Assembly (NCBI GenBank): GCA_948467545.1
Contig: CAOKER010000012.1
Location: 1-64,000, forward strand
DNA length: 64,000 nucleotides
Source of the DNA: an uncultured Eubacteriales bacterium
GTDB lineage: Bacteria > Bacillota > Clostridia > Oscillospirales > CAG-272
Reading direction: 5' to 3'
Positions 52,633 to 62,047 of the stretch are shown here, piece by piece. The stretch's first letter is position 1. Every line of letters begins with the position of its first letter. Under the pieces are notes generated by a model. It did not search any database and was not told the origin of the DNA. It was given only the letters and a program-made list of their open reading frames with translations. Made by a program: the position numbers and the translations under genes.

Positions 52633-53280
52633 TCAGCAGCATCTGATCAGATCTCCGCCCATCATTTCACAGCAGCAGTCTGCGCAGAGAAGCGAGGTAC
52701 AGAAATCAACTCCGGAACCGCCTCTTCCCGAAGCCGTGCGGTATCCGCGGCTGTAAGATGCCGACGTCCCTCTCACGCGGTCAAGCGCTGAGCGGTATTC
52801 CGAATTATTCGGAGCCATATAACACGCGGTTTCAAAAAAGCGCTGAGCTTCAAAATACCAGCCCCGCTGCATCAGCACCTGCCCCTTAAGATAGTTCCAT
52901 TCAGCCCCGCGGTCAGAAGAAGAATATCCGTCAAGAATTATCTCAGCTTCTGAATACCTTCCGTTGTTTATAAGCGAACGCACCTTGACAAAATCCGCAT
53001 TAGTACCGGCACCGCCGTTGCCTGAAGCAGAACCGCTATAATTTGAACTGCTGTAACCACTGTCACCATAACCCGAACGTCCGCCGCCGGAACGTTCTTT
53101 CTGAATCATTTCGTAAGCCTCGTTGATCTCTTTCATCTTTTCTTCAACAAGGTCTGCAAGAGGATTTCCGTTATAATTGTCTGGATGGTACTTTCGAGCA
53201 AGCTCTCTGTACGCCTTTTTTATTTCATCATCTGTGGCGTCCCTTGAGACGCCGAGAACCTTATAAGGATCATTAATCAT
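52633..53280 (-). CDS. J-domain protein with TPR-like region and Cys-rich tail
   Basis: 215 residues. Residues 3 to about 63 are a J domain with the HPD motif ([12 protein letters not shown]). A Gly/Ser/Tyr-rich linker (about 66-98) and a TPR-like segment ([19 protein letters not shown] ... [22 protein letters not shown]) follow. The tail is Cys-rich ([19 protein letters not shown]). J domains stimulate Hsp70; the substrate is unknown. It is followed 112 nt upstream by the DUF5685 gene, another Cys-rich protein, a pairing I believe is conserved in Clostridia. Confidence 0.83.
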   Translation of the reverse strand: MINDPYKVLGVSRDATDDEIKKAYRELARKYHPDNYNGNPLADLVEEKMKEINEAYEMIQKERSGGGRSGYGDSGYSSSNYSGSASGNGGAGTNADFVKVRSLINNGRYSEAEIILDGYSSSDRGAEWNYLKGQVLMQRGWYFEAQRFFETACYMAPNNSEYRSALDRVRGTSASYSRGYRTASGRGGSGVDFCTSLLCADCCCEMMGGDLIRCC

Positions 53281-53303
53281 CAGTATATATCCTTTATGCC
53301 GGA

Positions 53304-53377
53304 TTTACGGCGCAGTTTAAAGCTGTACCGTTGAATAATCTTTACAGCGCAATTTAAAGCTGTGCCGTTGAATCATC
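53304..53377. repeat. 37-bp tandem duplication between the J-domain and DUF5685 genes
   Basis: TTTACGGCGCAGTTTAAAGC... at 53304-53340 is repeated immediately at 53341-53377 with about four differences. Confidence 0.9.
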
Positions 53378-53392
53378 CTAAGATCGAACTTT

Positions 53393-54265
53393 TTATCGAT
53401 TATTTGCTTTTTTACCATTTTTACGGCTGAGCACTTCTCCCGTAACCTTTTCGGTTCCAAGATAAAGAATATTTTTTATAAGCTCAGAAATCTCGGCTCC
53501 GCAGTCGTCGGGCAATAATCCGACAGCCGTCTCCGTCGCTGCCGTCTCCGAGGTGAGCGCCGCACAAATGGCTTCATCGGACGGAAGTCCCGAATCCATG
53601 AACGGGGAAAACTCTCCCCTTTTGATATCTTTATTATAGTCATCAACCGCATCAATGAGATATACCCACCGCCCTACATGATAACCTATCTCTCTTGAAA
53701 TCCGCGCCGCGCTTCCGGAAAGACCGCATTCAAAAACATCCGCAAGAATCTCTCCGGAAAGATCGGCAAGCTCATCCGCCACGGCAATATCCTTTTGTTC
53801 AAGCTCGCGGATACGTCTAAGCTTTCCCGCTACCGTCAAGTCGAGCTCTTCCATTTCTCCGTAAGTTTTTTCGGCAAGCCTTCTGGCATGGGAAAGAATC
53901 GGTTTTAATACAAGTAACTTTGCCTTTCCTGCGACTCCGTGCGTATCGTATAAATCGTCGTCCAGCTTGTAATAACCCAAAACAGCCGCAGCACGTGCCG
54001 CATAGTCAAGCGAACGGCAGGAAGCGCACACCGGCCGGCGCCTGAACGGATGCAGTAAACACCGGCCGGCCTCTGCTTTCGGATTTTCTCCTGTCAAAGC
54101 CATTCTCACCAGTGCGAGAAAAACAAGATCATAGCTTAGTGCAAGTCTCGAAACACATCCTGTACAACGCCCCATGCTCTTGCATAAACCGCAGTAAACG
54201 CCTCTATAATATTCATATTCCCGGAGCCGAAGCTCCGGGGTATAACATTTAACATAACCAAACAA
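53393..54265 (-). CDS. DUF5685 family protein
   Basis: 290 residues, mostly helical, with Cys motifs YYRGVYCGLCKSMGRCTGC near the N-terminus and VCASCRSLDYA near 85. Later helices carry DDLYD, DAVDDYNKDIKRGEFSPF and EISELIKNILYLGTEKV. The acidic helices faintly recall polyprenyl-synthase-like folds, but no function is established. Start chosen is TTG 54265 (MFGYVKCYTPEL), because family members start MFGYV; GTG 54274 is the alternative. Ribosome sites are weak for both. Confidence 0.72.
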   Translation of the reverse strand: MFGYVKCYTPELRLREYEYYRGVYCGLCKSMGRCTGCVSRLALSYDLVFLALVRMALTGENPKAEAGRCLLHPFRRRPVCASCRSLDYAARAAAVLGYYKLDDDLYDTHGVAGKAKLLVLKPILSHARRLAEKTYGEMEELDLTVAGKLRRIRELEQKDIAVADELADLSGEILADVFECGLSGSAARISREIGYHVGRWVYLIDAVDDYNKDIKRGEFSPFMDSGLPSDEAICAALTSETAATETAVGLLPDDCGAEISELIKNILYLGTEKVTGEVLSRKNGKKANNR

Positions 54266-54394
54266 TACGCTCACCGATATATATAATAGTATTGTCGATT
54301 ATAGCTTATCAAATTTTCACGCCGATAAAATAACTGTAAACATTTTGCAAACACGCGGCGCTTTATTCAACGGCCCGTCAGAATTAAGACAATT

Positions 54395-55150
54395 CTACTC
54401 CGAACCGTTTGTCTGCCGTCCGTCGTTCTTAATATCTTCATCCTTAATATCTTCACCACGCCTTTCCGGCTGAAGTATAGGAGAAGACTCCTGCACAAAG
54501 CCCAGGGACGGAAGATCAGCGTCCCCGATAACTCCCGACTCTTTCGACTCCCTCACTGCTCCAAACTCTCTCGCCGCTCCAAACTCTCCCGCTGCGGCCG
54601 ACTCACCCGTCGCCCCCGCTGCAGACAAATTTGAAAACTCGGCAGAAGAATTGTTGTTTCCCGATGTCTGCGGATCCTTCGGAAGCCGCGTATATGCAGC
54701 ATATCTGCCCAAGGAATAAATTACTCTCGTATCACAGAGACGGTCATGAAAGCCGCGCTTTTCAAAATCGCATCCGGCTGCTATATATCCTATTAAGAGA
54801 ATTCCCGTAAGAAAACGCCCCACAGTCTCACGATAGAGCACGCGGAAAAAACACAGCTGAGTTCCGTCTTCCGTAACAACGGTAAGCTTCATCAAATATT
54901 TACCAAGCGTTCGGCCGCTTTTCCATGTAAGAAGTGTAAAATACAGTGCGCCGATTATATAACACACGACGTCTAACGCAGTAAAATTAAAAATAACATT
55001 CGACAGTCTTGTACCGCTCACAAGCAAGGACGCCCAAACGGGAAGTTTTACAAACATGCACAGAAGCGCGATTACAAACTTGTCAATTATATACGCGGCC
55101 GCCCTCGGCCAAATTCCGGCATAAATAAAATCAGTCGGCTGCTTTTGCAT
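54395..55150 (-). CDS. RDD-family membrane protein
   Basis: 251 residues. The RDD signature lies at AGIWPRAAAYIIDKFVIALL, with three further hydrophobic segments and RTLGKYLMKLTVV, ending near DRLCDTRVIY. The C-terminal ~95 residues are low-complexity, acidic and Ala/Gly/Glu-rich with imperfect repeats (GEFGAAREFGAVRES). The role of RDD proteins is unsettled; some move sodium or protons. Start ATG 55150 lies inside the end of sppA (20-nt overlap), so translation is probably coupled to sppA. Confidence 0.8.
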   Translation of the reverse strand: MQKQPTDFIYAGIWPRAAAYIIDKFVIALLCMFVKLPVWASLLVSGTRLSNVIFNFTALDVVCYIIGALYFTLLTWKSGRTLGKYLMKLTVVTEDGTQLCFFRVLYRETVGRFLTGILLIGYIAAGCDFEKRGFHDRLCDTRVIYSLGRYAAYTRLPKDPQTSGNNNSSAEFSNLSAAGATGESAAAGEFGAAREFGAVRESKESGVIGDADLPSLGFVQESSPILQPERRGEDIKDEDIKNDGRQTNGSE

Positions 55151-56129
55151 AATACCATACCCCACTCTTAAGCTCGGACGCAAGATCTGTCAGAACTTCG
55201 CTTTCCGATTTCGATTTTAACTCTGATACTGCACCAAAGAGCGATGAGAAAATTCCGGAATATATGTCGGAATCAGGCTGATAAATGTAGCTGCAGTTAA
55301 GTACCCCGCAAACATCCGAAATATAGTCGTCATAACCGCATATACCGTCTATAAGACCGTTTTCAAGAGCACCGGACGCAGTATAGATTCTTCCGTCCGC
55401 AAGCTCCCTCACAGTATCGGAGTCAAGTCCGCGCCCTTTTGAAACAATTTCGACAAACTGCTCGTATGACTCGTCGACATATTCCTGCAGAATCGCACGC
55501 TGTTCATCTGTAAGTTCCTGTCCCGATGATCCCATAGATTTGTTTTTCCCGCTTACAATATCTACTTCCTTTACGCCAAGCTTATCATACAATCCCGTAA
55601 GATCGTACATCTGCATTATTACTCCTATAGATCCTGTCATCGTATTGCGGTTAGCATAGATTTCATCCGCCGCCATTGCAATATAGTACGCACCTGAGCA
55701 GGCAGTAGGTCCAAAATAACAAAAAACAGGTCTTCCGGTTGCCTCTTTGTAGTATTCGATTGCAAGATAAAGCTCATCGCTTGCATAAACCGAACCTCCA
55801 GGAGAATTCATATACATAATAAGTCCTGTATTATATCTGCTTTCAACAAGTGCATCAATATAATTAAGACTAAAATCATGCGAATATGAGCTCGAATATG
55901 TCCCGTCCTCAGATATAGTTCCGGTAACGTCGAGGTATGCGATAAAATCTTCGCTCGGCAGCTTTATATTAAAGCTTTTCCCGGAAAGATAGCTGCCAAG
56001 ATTTTCAAGCATCGACGGGCTGTTATCTTCCTCCGTTTTTTCTCCTCTATTTACCGCGGAAGTAATTAAAAATGAACCTGCGAGAAGAACAAAAGCAAGC
56101 AGAAGTCCGAAAAACTGTTTTTTGTTCAT
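55131..56129 (-). CDS. sppA: Signal peptide peptidase SppA (S49 family)
   Basis: 332 residues. An N-terminal membrane anchor (FFGLLLAFVLLAGSFLITSAV, about 6-26) precedes the protease domain. Motifs: LIMYMNSPGGSVYASDELYLAI, TACSGAYYIAMAADEIYANRNTMTGSIGVIMQ (catalytic Ser in ACSGAYY) and ELADGRIYTASGALENGLIDGI. It degrades signal peptides left in the membrane, with its active site outside. ATG 17 nt after GAAAGG. First of a two-gene unit with the RDD protein. Confidence 0.94.
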   Translation of the reverse strand: MNKKQFFGLLLAFVLLAGSFLITSAVNRGEKTEEDNSPSMLENLGSYLSGKSFNIKLPSEDFIAYLDVTGTISEDGTYSSSYSHDFSLNYIDALVESRYNTGLIMYMNSPGGSVYASDELYLAIEYYKEATGRPVFCYFGPTACSGAYYIAMAADEIYANRNTMTGSIGVIMQMYDLTGLYDKLGVKEVDIVSGKNKSMGSSGQELTDEQRAILQEYVDESYEQFVEIVSKGRGLDSDTVRELADGRIYTASGALENGLIDGICGYDDYISDVCGVLNCSYIYQPDSDIYSGIFSSLFGAVSELKSKSESEVLTDLASELKSGVWYYAKAAD

Positions 56130-56178
56130 AAATTATGACCATACCTTTCCTTATACTGCGCCTGTCTGCGCAATTTTT

Positions 56179-58017
56179 TTAACCGTTACAGCACCAATCT
56201 CCCTGTATAATACTGATACATTCGTCCACCGTGTTTTTGTCATACACTAAGCACAATTCAATATAAAGCTCATCGTAATTTTCGACGGGATTGCATTCAT
56301 TATCGAAAAGCTGCCATGCTTTTTTGTAAACGATCTGCCACTTGTAACTCTCAATACATGAATCAACTCTTTCCTGATCGAAGTCCTCACAAATTGCGTC
56401 ATAAAGCCCGCTGTAGTTCGGTACGGGAAGACCGTCCTTATCAAAGAGCGATTCAATTCTTTCATAAAAAGACATATCTTTATAAATTTCGATTTCGTTA
56501 TCGACACTGCACTTACCGTAATCGTCACAAAGCTCCGCATAAAGCTCATTATAATTTGAAACAGGTTTGTAATTTTCGTCAAAAAGCATCTCTACTCGAG
56601 CGCCTAAACACCGCCATTTGTATAATTCAATTGCATCGTCGGTTTCTTCCTGTCCGTATATAAGACAAAGCTCGAAATACTGTTCGTCATAATCTTCGAC
56701 GCGATGATATTGTTCGTCAAACAGGGACACGACCTTGATATCTAAAATTCTGCGTTTTACAAACTTCAGTTCTTCATCGACGTCATCTTTCCCGTACACT
56801 TCGCAAAGCTCTGCATAAAGCTCACTATAGTTCACAACCGGATCTCCGCTCTCATCATACAGAGCGTTAACCTCGATCTCCAAAATGACCCAATCATAGG
56901 AGAATGCATCATATATGTTATAAGACGGACCGAATGTAATTTTTTCATCCGATGTATTCAAAACAAATTTCGATGAAGAAGAAACGGTAATTTTATCATC
57001 TATTAAGCCATCATCCAAACTTAATTCACATCCGCCGTTAGAGAATCCCCCGATATATCCGCCGTCTTCAGATATGATCGCCGAAAACTCAAAGCCGTCA
57101 AGCTTAAACAGCTCTTCAATTATTTCAGCCGAATCCGACTCGTCAGAGTTGTCGGCAATATATTGCAGAATATCCGAGGTTATCTTATCTGCATTCGCTT
57201 TGTAAACAGCTCCGTATTCGGAATTATCAAATGAATAAACCGACAAATTAAAATAATCGGCAATCTCATCAAGCTCCGCCGGATCTCTCATAGATAAAAT
57301 ACGGTCGAGATATGCTTTGTTTACACATTCGGTATCGTTGGATGTACTGTCCGTAATCGTAATATAGAGATACCCGCCGCGAAGAATTATACTGATAAGA
57401 ACGTCACTGTCGCTGTAGGACGGAGCAAACATATATACATATATCTCCGCTTCCTCCGCTTTTCCGTCCTCACCGCGGTTTACGGCAAGCGATAGATAGC
57501 CGTTTAACTGGATTTCTTCTCCCTGCAGCGATTCAGTCAGTGTAAACTGTAATTTTAAATTCACAGAAACGGCTTCGAAAAGCTCCTGATTCGCCTTTTC
57601 AATTATCCGTGCCGCTTCCTCTTCCGATACAGGAACGCCGGAAATGGTATCCGGAATCGCATTCATAAGATCTTTGTCCGAAAAAAAAGCAAAAGGATTA
57701 TCTATTTCAGGCGCGGCGGCATTCCCTGAAATAAGCTTCATAAGTCTTACAAGGTCTTTGCTGTTGACCTTCATATCCGAATTGAGATCAGCATAGTACG
57801 CAGTACCATAGTAAAGCTCCATATGTGCCCCGGCTATATACTTCATAATCCGTACAATATCCTGACTGTTGCATTTACCGTCATTATTGATGTCTCCGTA
57901 TACAAACAGGGGATCGGCAGTTATATCTCTCTCGTAAACGGCAGCACACGGCAGGACCAGAGAAAGAGAAAGAATACCGGCAGTTAAAAATGAAAGCGCT
58001 TTAGTTAACCTTGACAT
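56179..58017 (-). CDS. Secreted dockerin protein with five C-terminal 46-residue repeats
   Basis: 612 residues. Signal peptide (1 to about 25), then an N-terminal two-repeat dockerin (YGDINNDGKCNSQDIVRIMKYI, about 41-62; ADLNSDMKVNSKDLVRLMKLI, about 74-94). A central domain of ~280 residues, shared with the downstream-located paralogue (58519-59778), is beta-rich with YIGGFSNGGCELSL. The end (residues 383-612, nt 56182-56871) is exactly five 46-residue repeats of the type LFDE...PV.NY.ELY.ELC..YGK..VD..I..YK. Function unknown; the central domain may be lipoprotein-like (LolA/LppX-like) but that is a guess. Confidence 0.8.
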   Translation of the reverse strand: MSRLTKALSFLTAGILSLSLVLPCAAVYERDITADPLFVYGDINNDGKCNSQDIVRIMKYIAGAHMELYYGTAYYADLNSDMKVNSKDLVRLMKLISGNAAAPEIDNPFAFFSDKDLMNAIPDTISGVPVSEEEAARIIEKANQELFEAVSVNLKLQFTLTESLQGEEIQLNGYLSLAVNRGEDGKAEEAEIYVYMFAPSYSDSDVLISIILRGGYLYITITDSTSNDTECVNKAYLDRILSMRDPAELDEIADYFNLSVYSFDNSEYGAVYKANADKITSDILQYIADNSDESDSAEIIEELFKLDGFEFSAIISEDGGYIGGFSNGGCELSLDDGLIDDKITVSSSSKFVLNTSDEKITFGPSYNIYDAFSYDWVILEIEVNALYDESGDPVVNYSELYAELCEVYGKDDVDEELKFVKRRILDIKVVSLFDEQYHRVEDYDEQYFELCLIYGQEETDDAIELYKWRCLGARVEMLFDENYKPVSNYNELYAELCDDYGKCSVDNEIEIYKDMSFYERIESLFDKDGLPVPNYSGLYDAICEDFDQERVDSCIESYKWQIVYKKAWQLFDNECNPVENYDELYIELCLVYDKNTVDECISIIQGDWCCNG

Positions 58018-58058
58018 AGTAAAAAATCCTTTCTTTTATATAATTTACCTTTTTAGGT

Positions 58059-58087
58059 ATTTTAACACATTATGTCATAATAATCAA
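58059..58087 (-). promoter_or_regulatory. Promoter of the five-repeat dockerin gene
   Basis: Minus strand: TTGATT (58087-58082), 17-nt spacer, TAAAAT (58064-58059). The similar spacing and sequence to the paralogue promoter (59835-59863) fits gene duplication. Confidence 0.7.
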
Positions 58088-58307
58088 GTACTTTTTGAAC
58101 ATTTGGCAAAAAGAATAATTAAATATGTCAAAGACTAAATATAAATTAACTCTTACCCAAAATCCTTATTCGATTTTCTCCCGAATATTTTTCTGCTTCC
58201 CTCACCCTCGCGAAAATAATTTTAATACAATAAACATCAATGTGTTTTGAATATAATGCAGTAATTTCCAACGTTAATGTAAAAAAACAAATCCGAGCAA
58301 TAAACAG

Positions 58308-58369
58308 CCCGCGCAGGAAACTGCTATAAGCCGTACTTAAACGAGATACAGCCTGTTCCCATGCGCGGG
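58308..58369. other. Hairpin in the gap between the dockerin paralogues
   Basis: CCCGCGCA (58308-58315) pairs with TGCGCGGG (58362-58369), continued by GGAA/TTCC. It may end the paralogue transcript. The rest of 58018-58518 shows no gene. Confidence 0.45.
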
Positions 58370-58518
58370 TATTTATTATATAACGTATATGTATATTACA
58401 GCTTTGCCCAAAGATGAATAAAAGCATTACGCAAAAAAGTTATAGGACATGTTGACATGTCAGTTGCAGGAAAAATAAAGTTTTATAATTAAATCGCTGA
58501 TATATAACGGCATTATAA

Positions 58519-59778
58519 TCAGCCGGTAATACTGCTGATAAATGAATCAACTACATCCTGCCCGTATACTCCGCAAAGCTCTGTATAAAGCTCGTCATAA
58601 TTTTCAACAGGATTTCCATTTTCGTCATAAAGCGATGAAATATCTATAAATATTATAAACTCATCAACGCATACAGCGTCATACACATTATATGAATTGC
58701 CGAATACGACTTTTTCCTCCGAGGCAGTAAGGATAAATTTCGCGTCAGCAGAAACCGCCAAGCTTAAATCACCGGTTTCATCTGACAAATTTACCTCAAA
58801 TCCGCCGTTAAAGGTTCCTCCGATATAATTGCCGTCAGAAGACGCCGCAGAAGAAAATTCAAGGGCACTGAGTTTAAACAAATCTGCAGGATTTTGAACC
58901 TGAATAAGATCGCCGAGCTCTGTTTCGATAAATTGGAGAATAAGTGCGTTCACCTTCTCAAGATTAGCCTTGTAAACAGCATTATAACCCGAGCCGTTTT
59001 CGTTTTCAAAAGAGTAAACCGCAGCTGTTATGTATTCCGCGACTTTATCGGCATCTGTCGTGTCGCCGTCATTCATAAGTCTGTCCAAGTAAACCTTGCT
59101 GACGCTTAACGTCTGGCTTGCGGCGTCACCGGTCTGTGTAAAATACACGTATCCGTCGCGGAGCATAAGGCTTACAAGAAAATCACCCATTTCCGGAAAA
59201 GCAATATAAGCATATATCTCTGCTTCATCGGCAGCTCCTGTTTCATCGCGGTTTATATCAGCCGATATATAACCGTTAGCGGATATGCTTTCTTCACCTA
59301 AAGAAATATTGACATTAAACTCAGACCTTGCGCTTACGGAAGCTGCGTCCTCAAGCGCTTTATCAGCCTTTGCAAATGCTTCGGCAGCTGTTTCGTCAGT
59401 TACAAGAGTACCTGAAGCCGAATCCGGCAATGCGTTCATCAGATTCTCGTCGGCAAAGTCAGAAAAAGGATTTCCAATCTCCGGAACATCTGCTGTTTTT
59501 GCAATAACCTTCATAAGTCTGACAAGATCCTTAGCATTAACCGTCATGTCGGAATTAAGGTCAGCGTAAGACGCAGTCTCATTGTTTCCGCCTGCTATAT
59601 ACTTCATAATTCTCACGAGGTCGCGTGCATTGCATGCTCCGTCGTTGTTTACATCGCCGTATACAAACAAGGGATCAACGGTTATATCTTTGTCATACGC
59701 GGCGGCGCACGGCACAGCCATCGACAGAGATATTACACCTGCAGTAATAAATGAAAGTGCTTTTGTAATTTTGAACAT
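58519..59778 (-). CDS. Secreted dockerin protein, one-repeat paralogue
   Basis: 419 residues. Signal peptide (1 to about 25), N-terminal dockerin (YGDVNNDGACNARDLVRIMKYI; ADLNSDMTVNAKDLVRLMKVI), then the same central domain as the 612-residue neighbour (GYVYFTQTG, YIGGTFNGGFEVNL, EEKVVFGNSYNVYDAV). It ends in a single copy of the repeat (SLYDENGNPVENYDELYTEL, GVYGQDVVD). The two genes are clearly a tandem duplication that diverged chiefly by loss or gain of repeats. AAAGG ribosome site; own promoter. No catalytic motif recognised. Confidence 0.82.
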   Translation of the reverse strand: MFKITKALSFITAGVISLSMAVPCAAAYDKDITVDPLFVYGDVNNDGACNARDLVRIMKYIAGGNNETASYADLNSDMTVNAKDLVRLMKVIAKTADVPEIGNPFSDFADENLMNALPDSASGTLVTDETAAEAFAKADKALEDAASVSARSEFNVNISLGEESISANGYISADINRDETGAADEAEIYAYIAFPEMGDFLVSLMLRDGYVYFTQTGDAASQTLSVSKVYLDRLMNDGDTTDADKVAEYITAAVYSFENENGSGYNAVYKANLEKVNALILQFIETELGDLIQVQNPADLFKLSALEFSSAASSDGNYIGGTFNGGFEVNLSDETGDLSLAVSADAKFILTASEEKVVFGNSYNVYDAVCVDEFIIFIDISSLYDENGNPVENYDELYTELCGVYGQDVVDSFISSITG

Positions 59779-59834
59779 AGTATAATTACCTTTCTTTTTC
59801 TTTAATAACCGCCTTTTAATGATAGGCTTTTGCT

Positions 59835-59863
59835 ATTTTATCACATTTGATTATAAATTTCAA
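59835..59863 (-). promoter_or_regulatory. Promoter of the one-repeat dockerin gene
   Basis: Minus strand: TTGAAA (59863-59858), 17-nt spacer, TAAAAT (59840-59835). Confidence 0.75.
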
Positions 59864-59920
59864 GAGTTTTTTGAACAAAATATAATTGGAATTATCTTAC
59901 ATTCGGTAATTTCAATCCGC

Positions 59921-59949
59921 TTGCAAATCTGCCGAAAAAATGATATAAT
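59921..59949 (+). promoter_or_regulatory. Promoter of the HAD hydrolase gene
   Basis: TTGCAA (59921-59926), 17-nt spacer, TATAAT (59944-59949), diverging from the dockerin promoter. Confidence 0.75.
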
Positions 59950-59981
59950 ATCTTCAGTTATAATTTTGAAAGGAACAAACA

Positions 59982-60755
59982 GTGATAAAGCCTAACGACA
60001 ACGAAAAAGCTGCCTGCAAAAAGATTGAAATACCTGAAATGATTATGTTCGATTACGGTCACACACTGCTTCAGGAACCCGGATGGAATCCAAGAAACGG
60101 CATTAATGCTCTGATGAAATATGTCAGCCGCAATCCTTACGGCTTAACCGTTGACGACATAATGCCGTATGTAAACAATTTAGTTAAAATAGATCTTCCC
60201 GAAATCAAACGCCGGGGATATGACGTAACATGGAAAAGCACAGCACGCTTTTTGTCCGAGCTGCTCTCGATCGAATTATCCATAAATTTAGAAGCGGCAG
60301 AAATTATTTTTTGGAACGGCGAAACACCCGGAGAAATAATGCCGAATGCCGACAGTCTGCTTTCAGAGCTCAAGAGTATCGGAATAAGAACCGCTGTTGT
60401 CAGTAATTTAACAATGTCATGCGGCGCACTCAAGGAAAGAATCAATCGCCTTCTTCCGGACAATAACATAGAATTTGTTATTACCTCAGCCGACTATATA
60501 TTTCGCAAGCCAAATCCGCTTATATTCAAGCTCGCACTTAATAAAGCAAAGCTGCCGCCGGAAAAAGTATGGTTTTGCGGCGATAATCCCTGCGCAGATG
60601 TAGAGGGCGCGAACAGCATCGGAATATTCCCCGTATGGTACGACAGTGAAATCGATTGCCCTTACCGCGACAAAGAAAGGGAAATCATCCCTTCGTGCAA
60701 ATATTTACATATAAAAAATTGGAATGAACTTCTCGCTGTTCTTAAAAATCAATAA
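59982..60755 (+). CDS. HAD-superfamily hydrolase
   Basis: 257 residues. Motif I is MFDYGHTLL, with the nucleophile Asp but Gly at the position of the usual second Asp (D+2). Motif II Ser/Thr is in AVVSNLT, motif III Lys in FRKPNPLIF and motif IV in WFCGDNPCADVEGA. A helical cap lies between motifs I and II, as in subfamily I. The missing D+2 general acid suggests a non-classical phosphatase or other chemistry. GTG start with GAAAGGA ten nt upstream. Monocistronic, ending at the hairpin 60921-60962. Confidence 0.85.
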   Translation: MIKPNDNEKAACKKIEIPEMIMFDYGHTLLQEPGWNPRNGINALMKYVSRNPYGLTVDDIMPYVNNLVKIDLPEIKRRGYDVTWKSTARFLSELLSIELSINLEAAEIIFWNGETPGEIMPNADSLLSELKSIGIRTAVVSNLTMSCGALKERINRLLPDNNIEFVITSADYIFRKPNPLIFKLALNKAKLPPEKVWFCGDNPCADVEGANSIGIFPVWYDSEIDCPYRDKEREIIPSCKYLHIKNWNELLAVLKNQ

Positions 60756-60774
60756 TTTAAGGAACAGAATCCGT

Positions 60775-60810
60775 CCATACAGAAACCCATATAGAAATCC
60801 ACATAGAAAT
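60775..60810. repeat. 12-bp tandem repeat after the HAD gene
   Basis: Three adjacent units of the form CCAYATAGAAAT (60775, 60787, 60799) with one to two changes each. Confidence 0.85.
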
Positions 60811-60920
60811 ATGAGAATTTTGAATAGGCACTGTCTTCGAACAACTATATCCGCATTAATATCCTACTGCCAAAACCGACGGTATTTTCATTGCAGACAA
60901 ATCAAAATAAATAAGCCAAA

Positions 60921-60962
60921 AATTCACGGTTATACTGCACTTAAGCAATATAACCGTGAATT
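60921..60962. terminator. Bidirectional terminator between HAD and isomerase genes
   Basis: AATTCACGGTTATA (60921-60934) pairs perfectly over 14 bp with TATAACCGTGAATT (60949-60962). On the minus strand it is followed by a T-run. Confidence 0.8.
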
Positions 60963-61044
60963 GATTTACGGAATAAGCGATAAGCTTCGCAAAACACCGT
61001 GTTTATCAGCACGGCCTATCTCCGTATTTATAAAGCATATAAAT

Positions 61045-61728
61045 TTATTTGCATCCCTCGCTGTAGTCCATAGAAAGAAGCGTAACCGGCTTTTCATCTT
61101 CTTCAATTTTCGGAAAACGACCGGTCTTTTCATAGAAACGATTGTCAATACGGTCGTCATTCACCTTTGATACCTCTCCGAGTAAAACTTTGCCGCCTTC
61201 TGCCCAAAAGCAGTGATAGCTTCCCGGAAGAAGCGTAATGCTCTCACCGGGTTTAACACGAATTTTACTGCCGGCAGGCATCATAAAATTGCGTCCGTCC
61301 ATGCTGATATGTACAGGTGTATCCGCGAATTTCTCTTTTTTGTCCGCATTATATATCTGAACTATAAGATCCGCACCTCCGCGGTTAATTATATCCTCCA
61401 TTTTCAGGCGGTGAAAATGGTACGGAGTCACCTGGTTTTCTTCGGTTATCAGCATTTTTTCCGCATACGGCTTTGTATACTTATCTATACCATAATTTCC
61501 GTTGCGTATGGTAAACATAAGCAAACCGATTTTGTGATAATCTCCGCTGCCGAAATCGGTAATATCCCATCCGAGCATATTATCCCTAATCTCGTCATAT
61601 TCCTCGTTATCGGCAACCTCAGCCCATTCCTCAGGCGTCCACCGTGCAAAAGGAGGGAGCTTAAAACCCATTTCATCTGCAAAATCAAGCGCATCCAAAA
61701 TAATTTTATTGATTTCCGAACGTTTCAT
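61045..61728 (-). CDS. D-lyxose ketol-isomerase-like cupin protein
   Basis: 227 residues, about the size of D-lyxose isomerases. The cupin metal site is visible as TPYHFHRLKMEDIINRGG (two His and a Glu) with a second half LLPGSYHCFWAEGG. The family converts D-lyxose to D-xylulose or D-mannose to D-fructose using Mn2+. Start at ATG 61728 behind TTGGAG; the longer frame to 61779 has no ribosome site. A good promoter lies far upstream (62229-62257), leaving a repeat-filled leader of nearly 500 nt. Confidence 0.85.
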   Translation of the reverse strand: MKRSEINKIILDALDFADEMGFKLPPFARWTPEEWAEVADNEEYDEIRDNMLGWDITDFGSGDYHKIGLLMFTIRNGNYGIDKYTKPYAEKMLITEENQVTPYHFHRLKMEDIINRGGADLIVQIYNADKKEKFADTPVHISMDGRNFMMPAGSKIRVKPGESITLLPGSYHCFWAEGGKVLLGEVSKVNDDRIDNRFYEKTGRFPKIEEDEKPVTLLSMDYSEGCK

Positions 61729-61931
61729 AATAATCTCCAATCCGCCGCAAAACACGGCAAGTTTTATCAATAAGGGCAAAACCCTTTATTTACATTGTCC
61801 GCAAAATATATCAGCACCAAGAGCAGATAAAGCATAACTCAATTCAAAACCGGTTAATTTATGCTTTTGGATAACGGACATAACACAGCCGAAAGAGGTT
61901 TTGATAATTGAATGATTGTACCGGCAAGAAA

Positions 61932-62004
61932 GCGGGCAAACACAGCCTCAGCGGCAGACACAGGCTCAGCGGCAGATACAGGCTCAGCGGCAGACACAGG
62001 CATA
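61932..62004. repeat. 18-bp tandem repeat in the isomerase leader
   Basis: GCGGCAGACACAGGCTCA at 61951 is repeated at 61969 and 61987 with one to three changes, and a degenerate copy precedes it at 61932. Confidence 0.92.
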
Positions 62005-62047
62005 CGGCGATTGCTCTGCAGTGAGCATCACAAGAGGTTGCCGCTGA

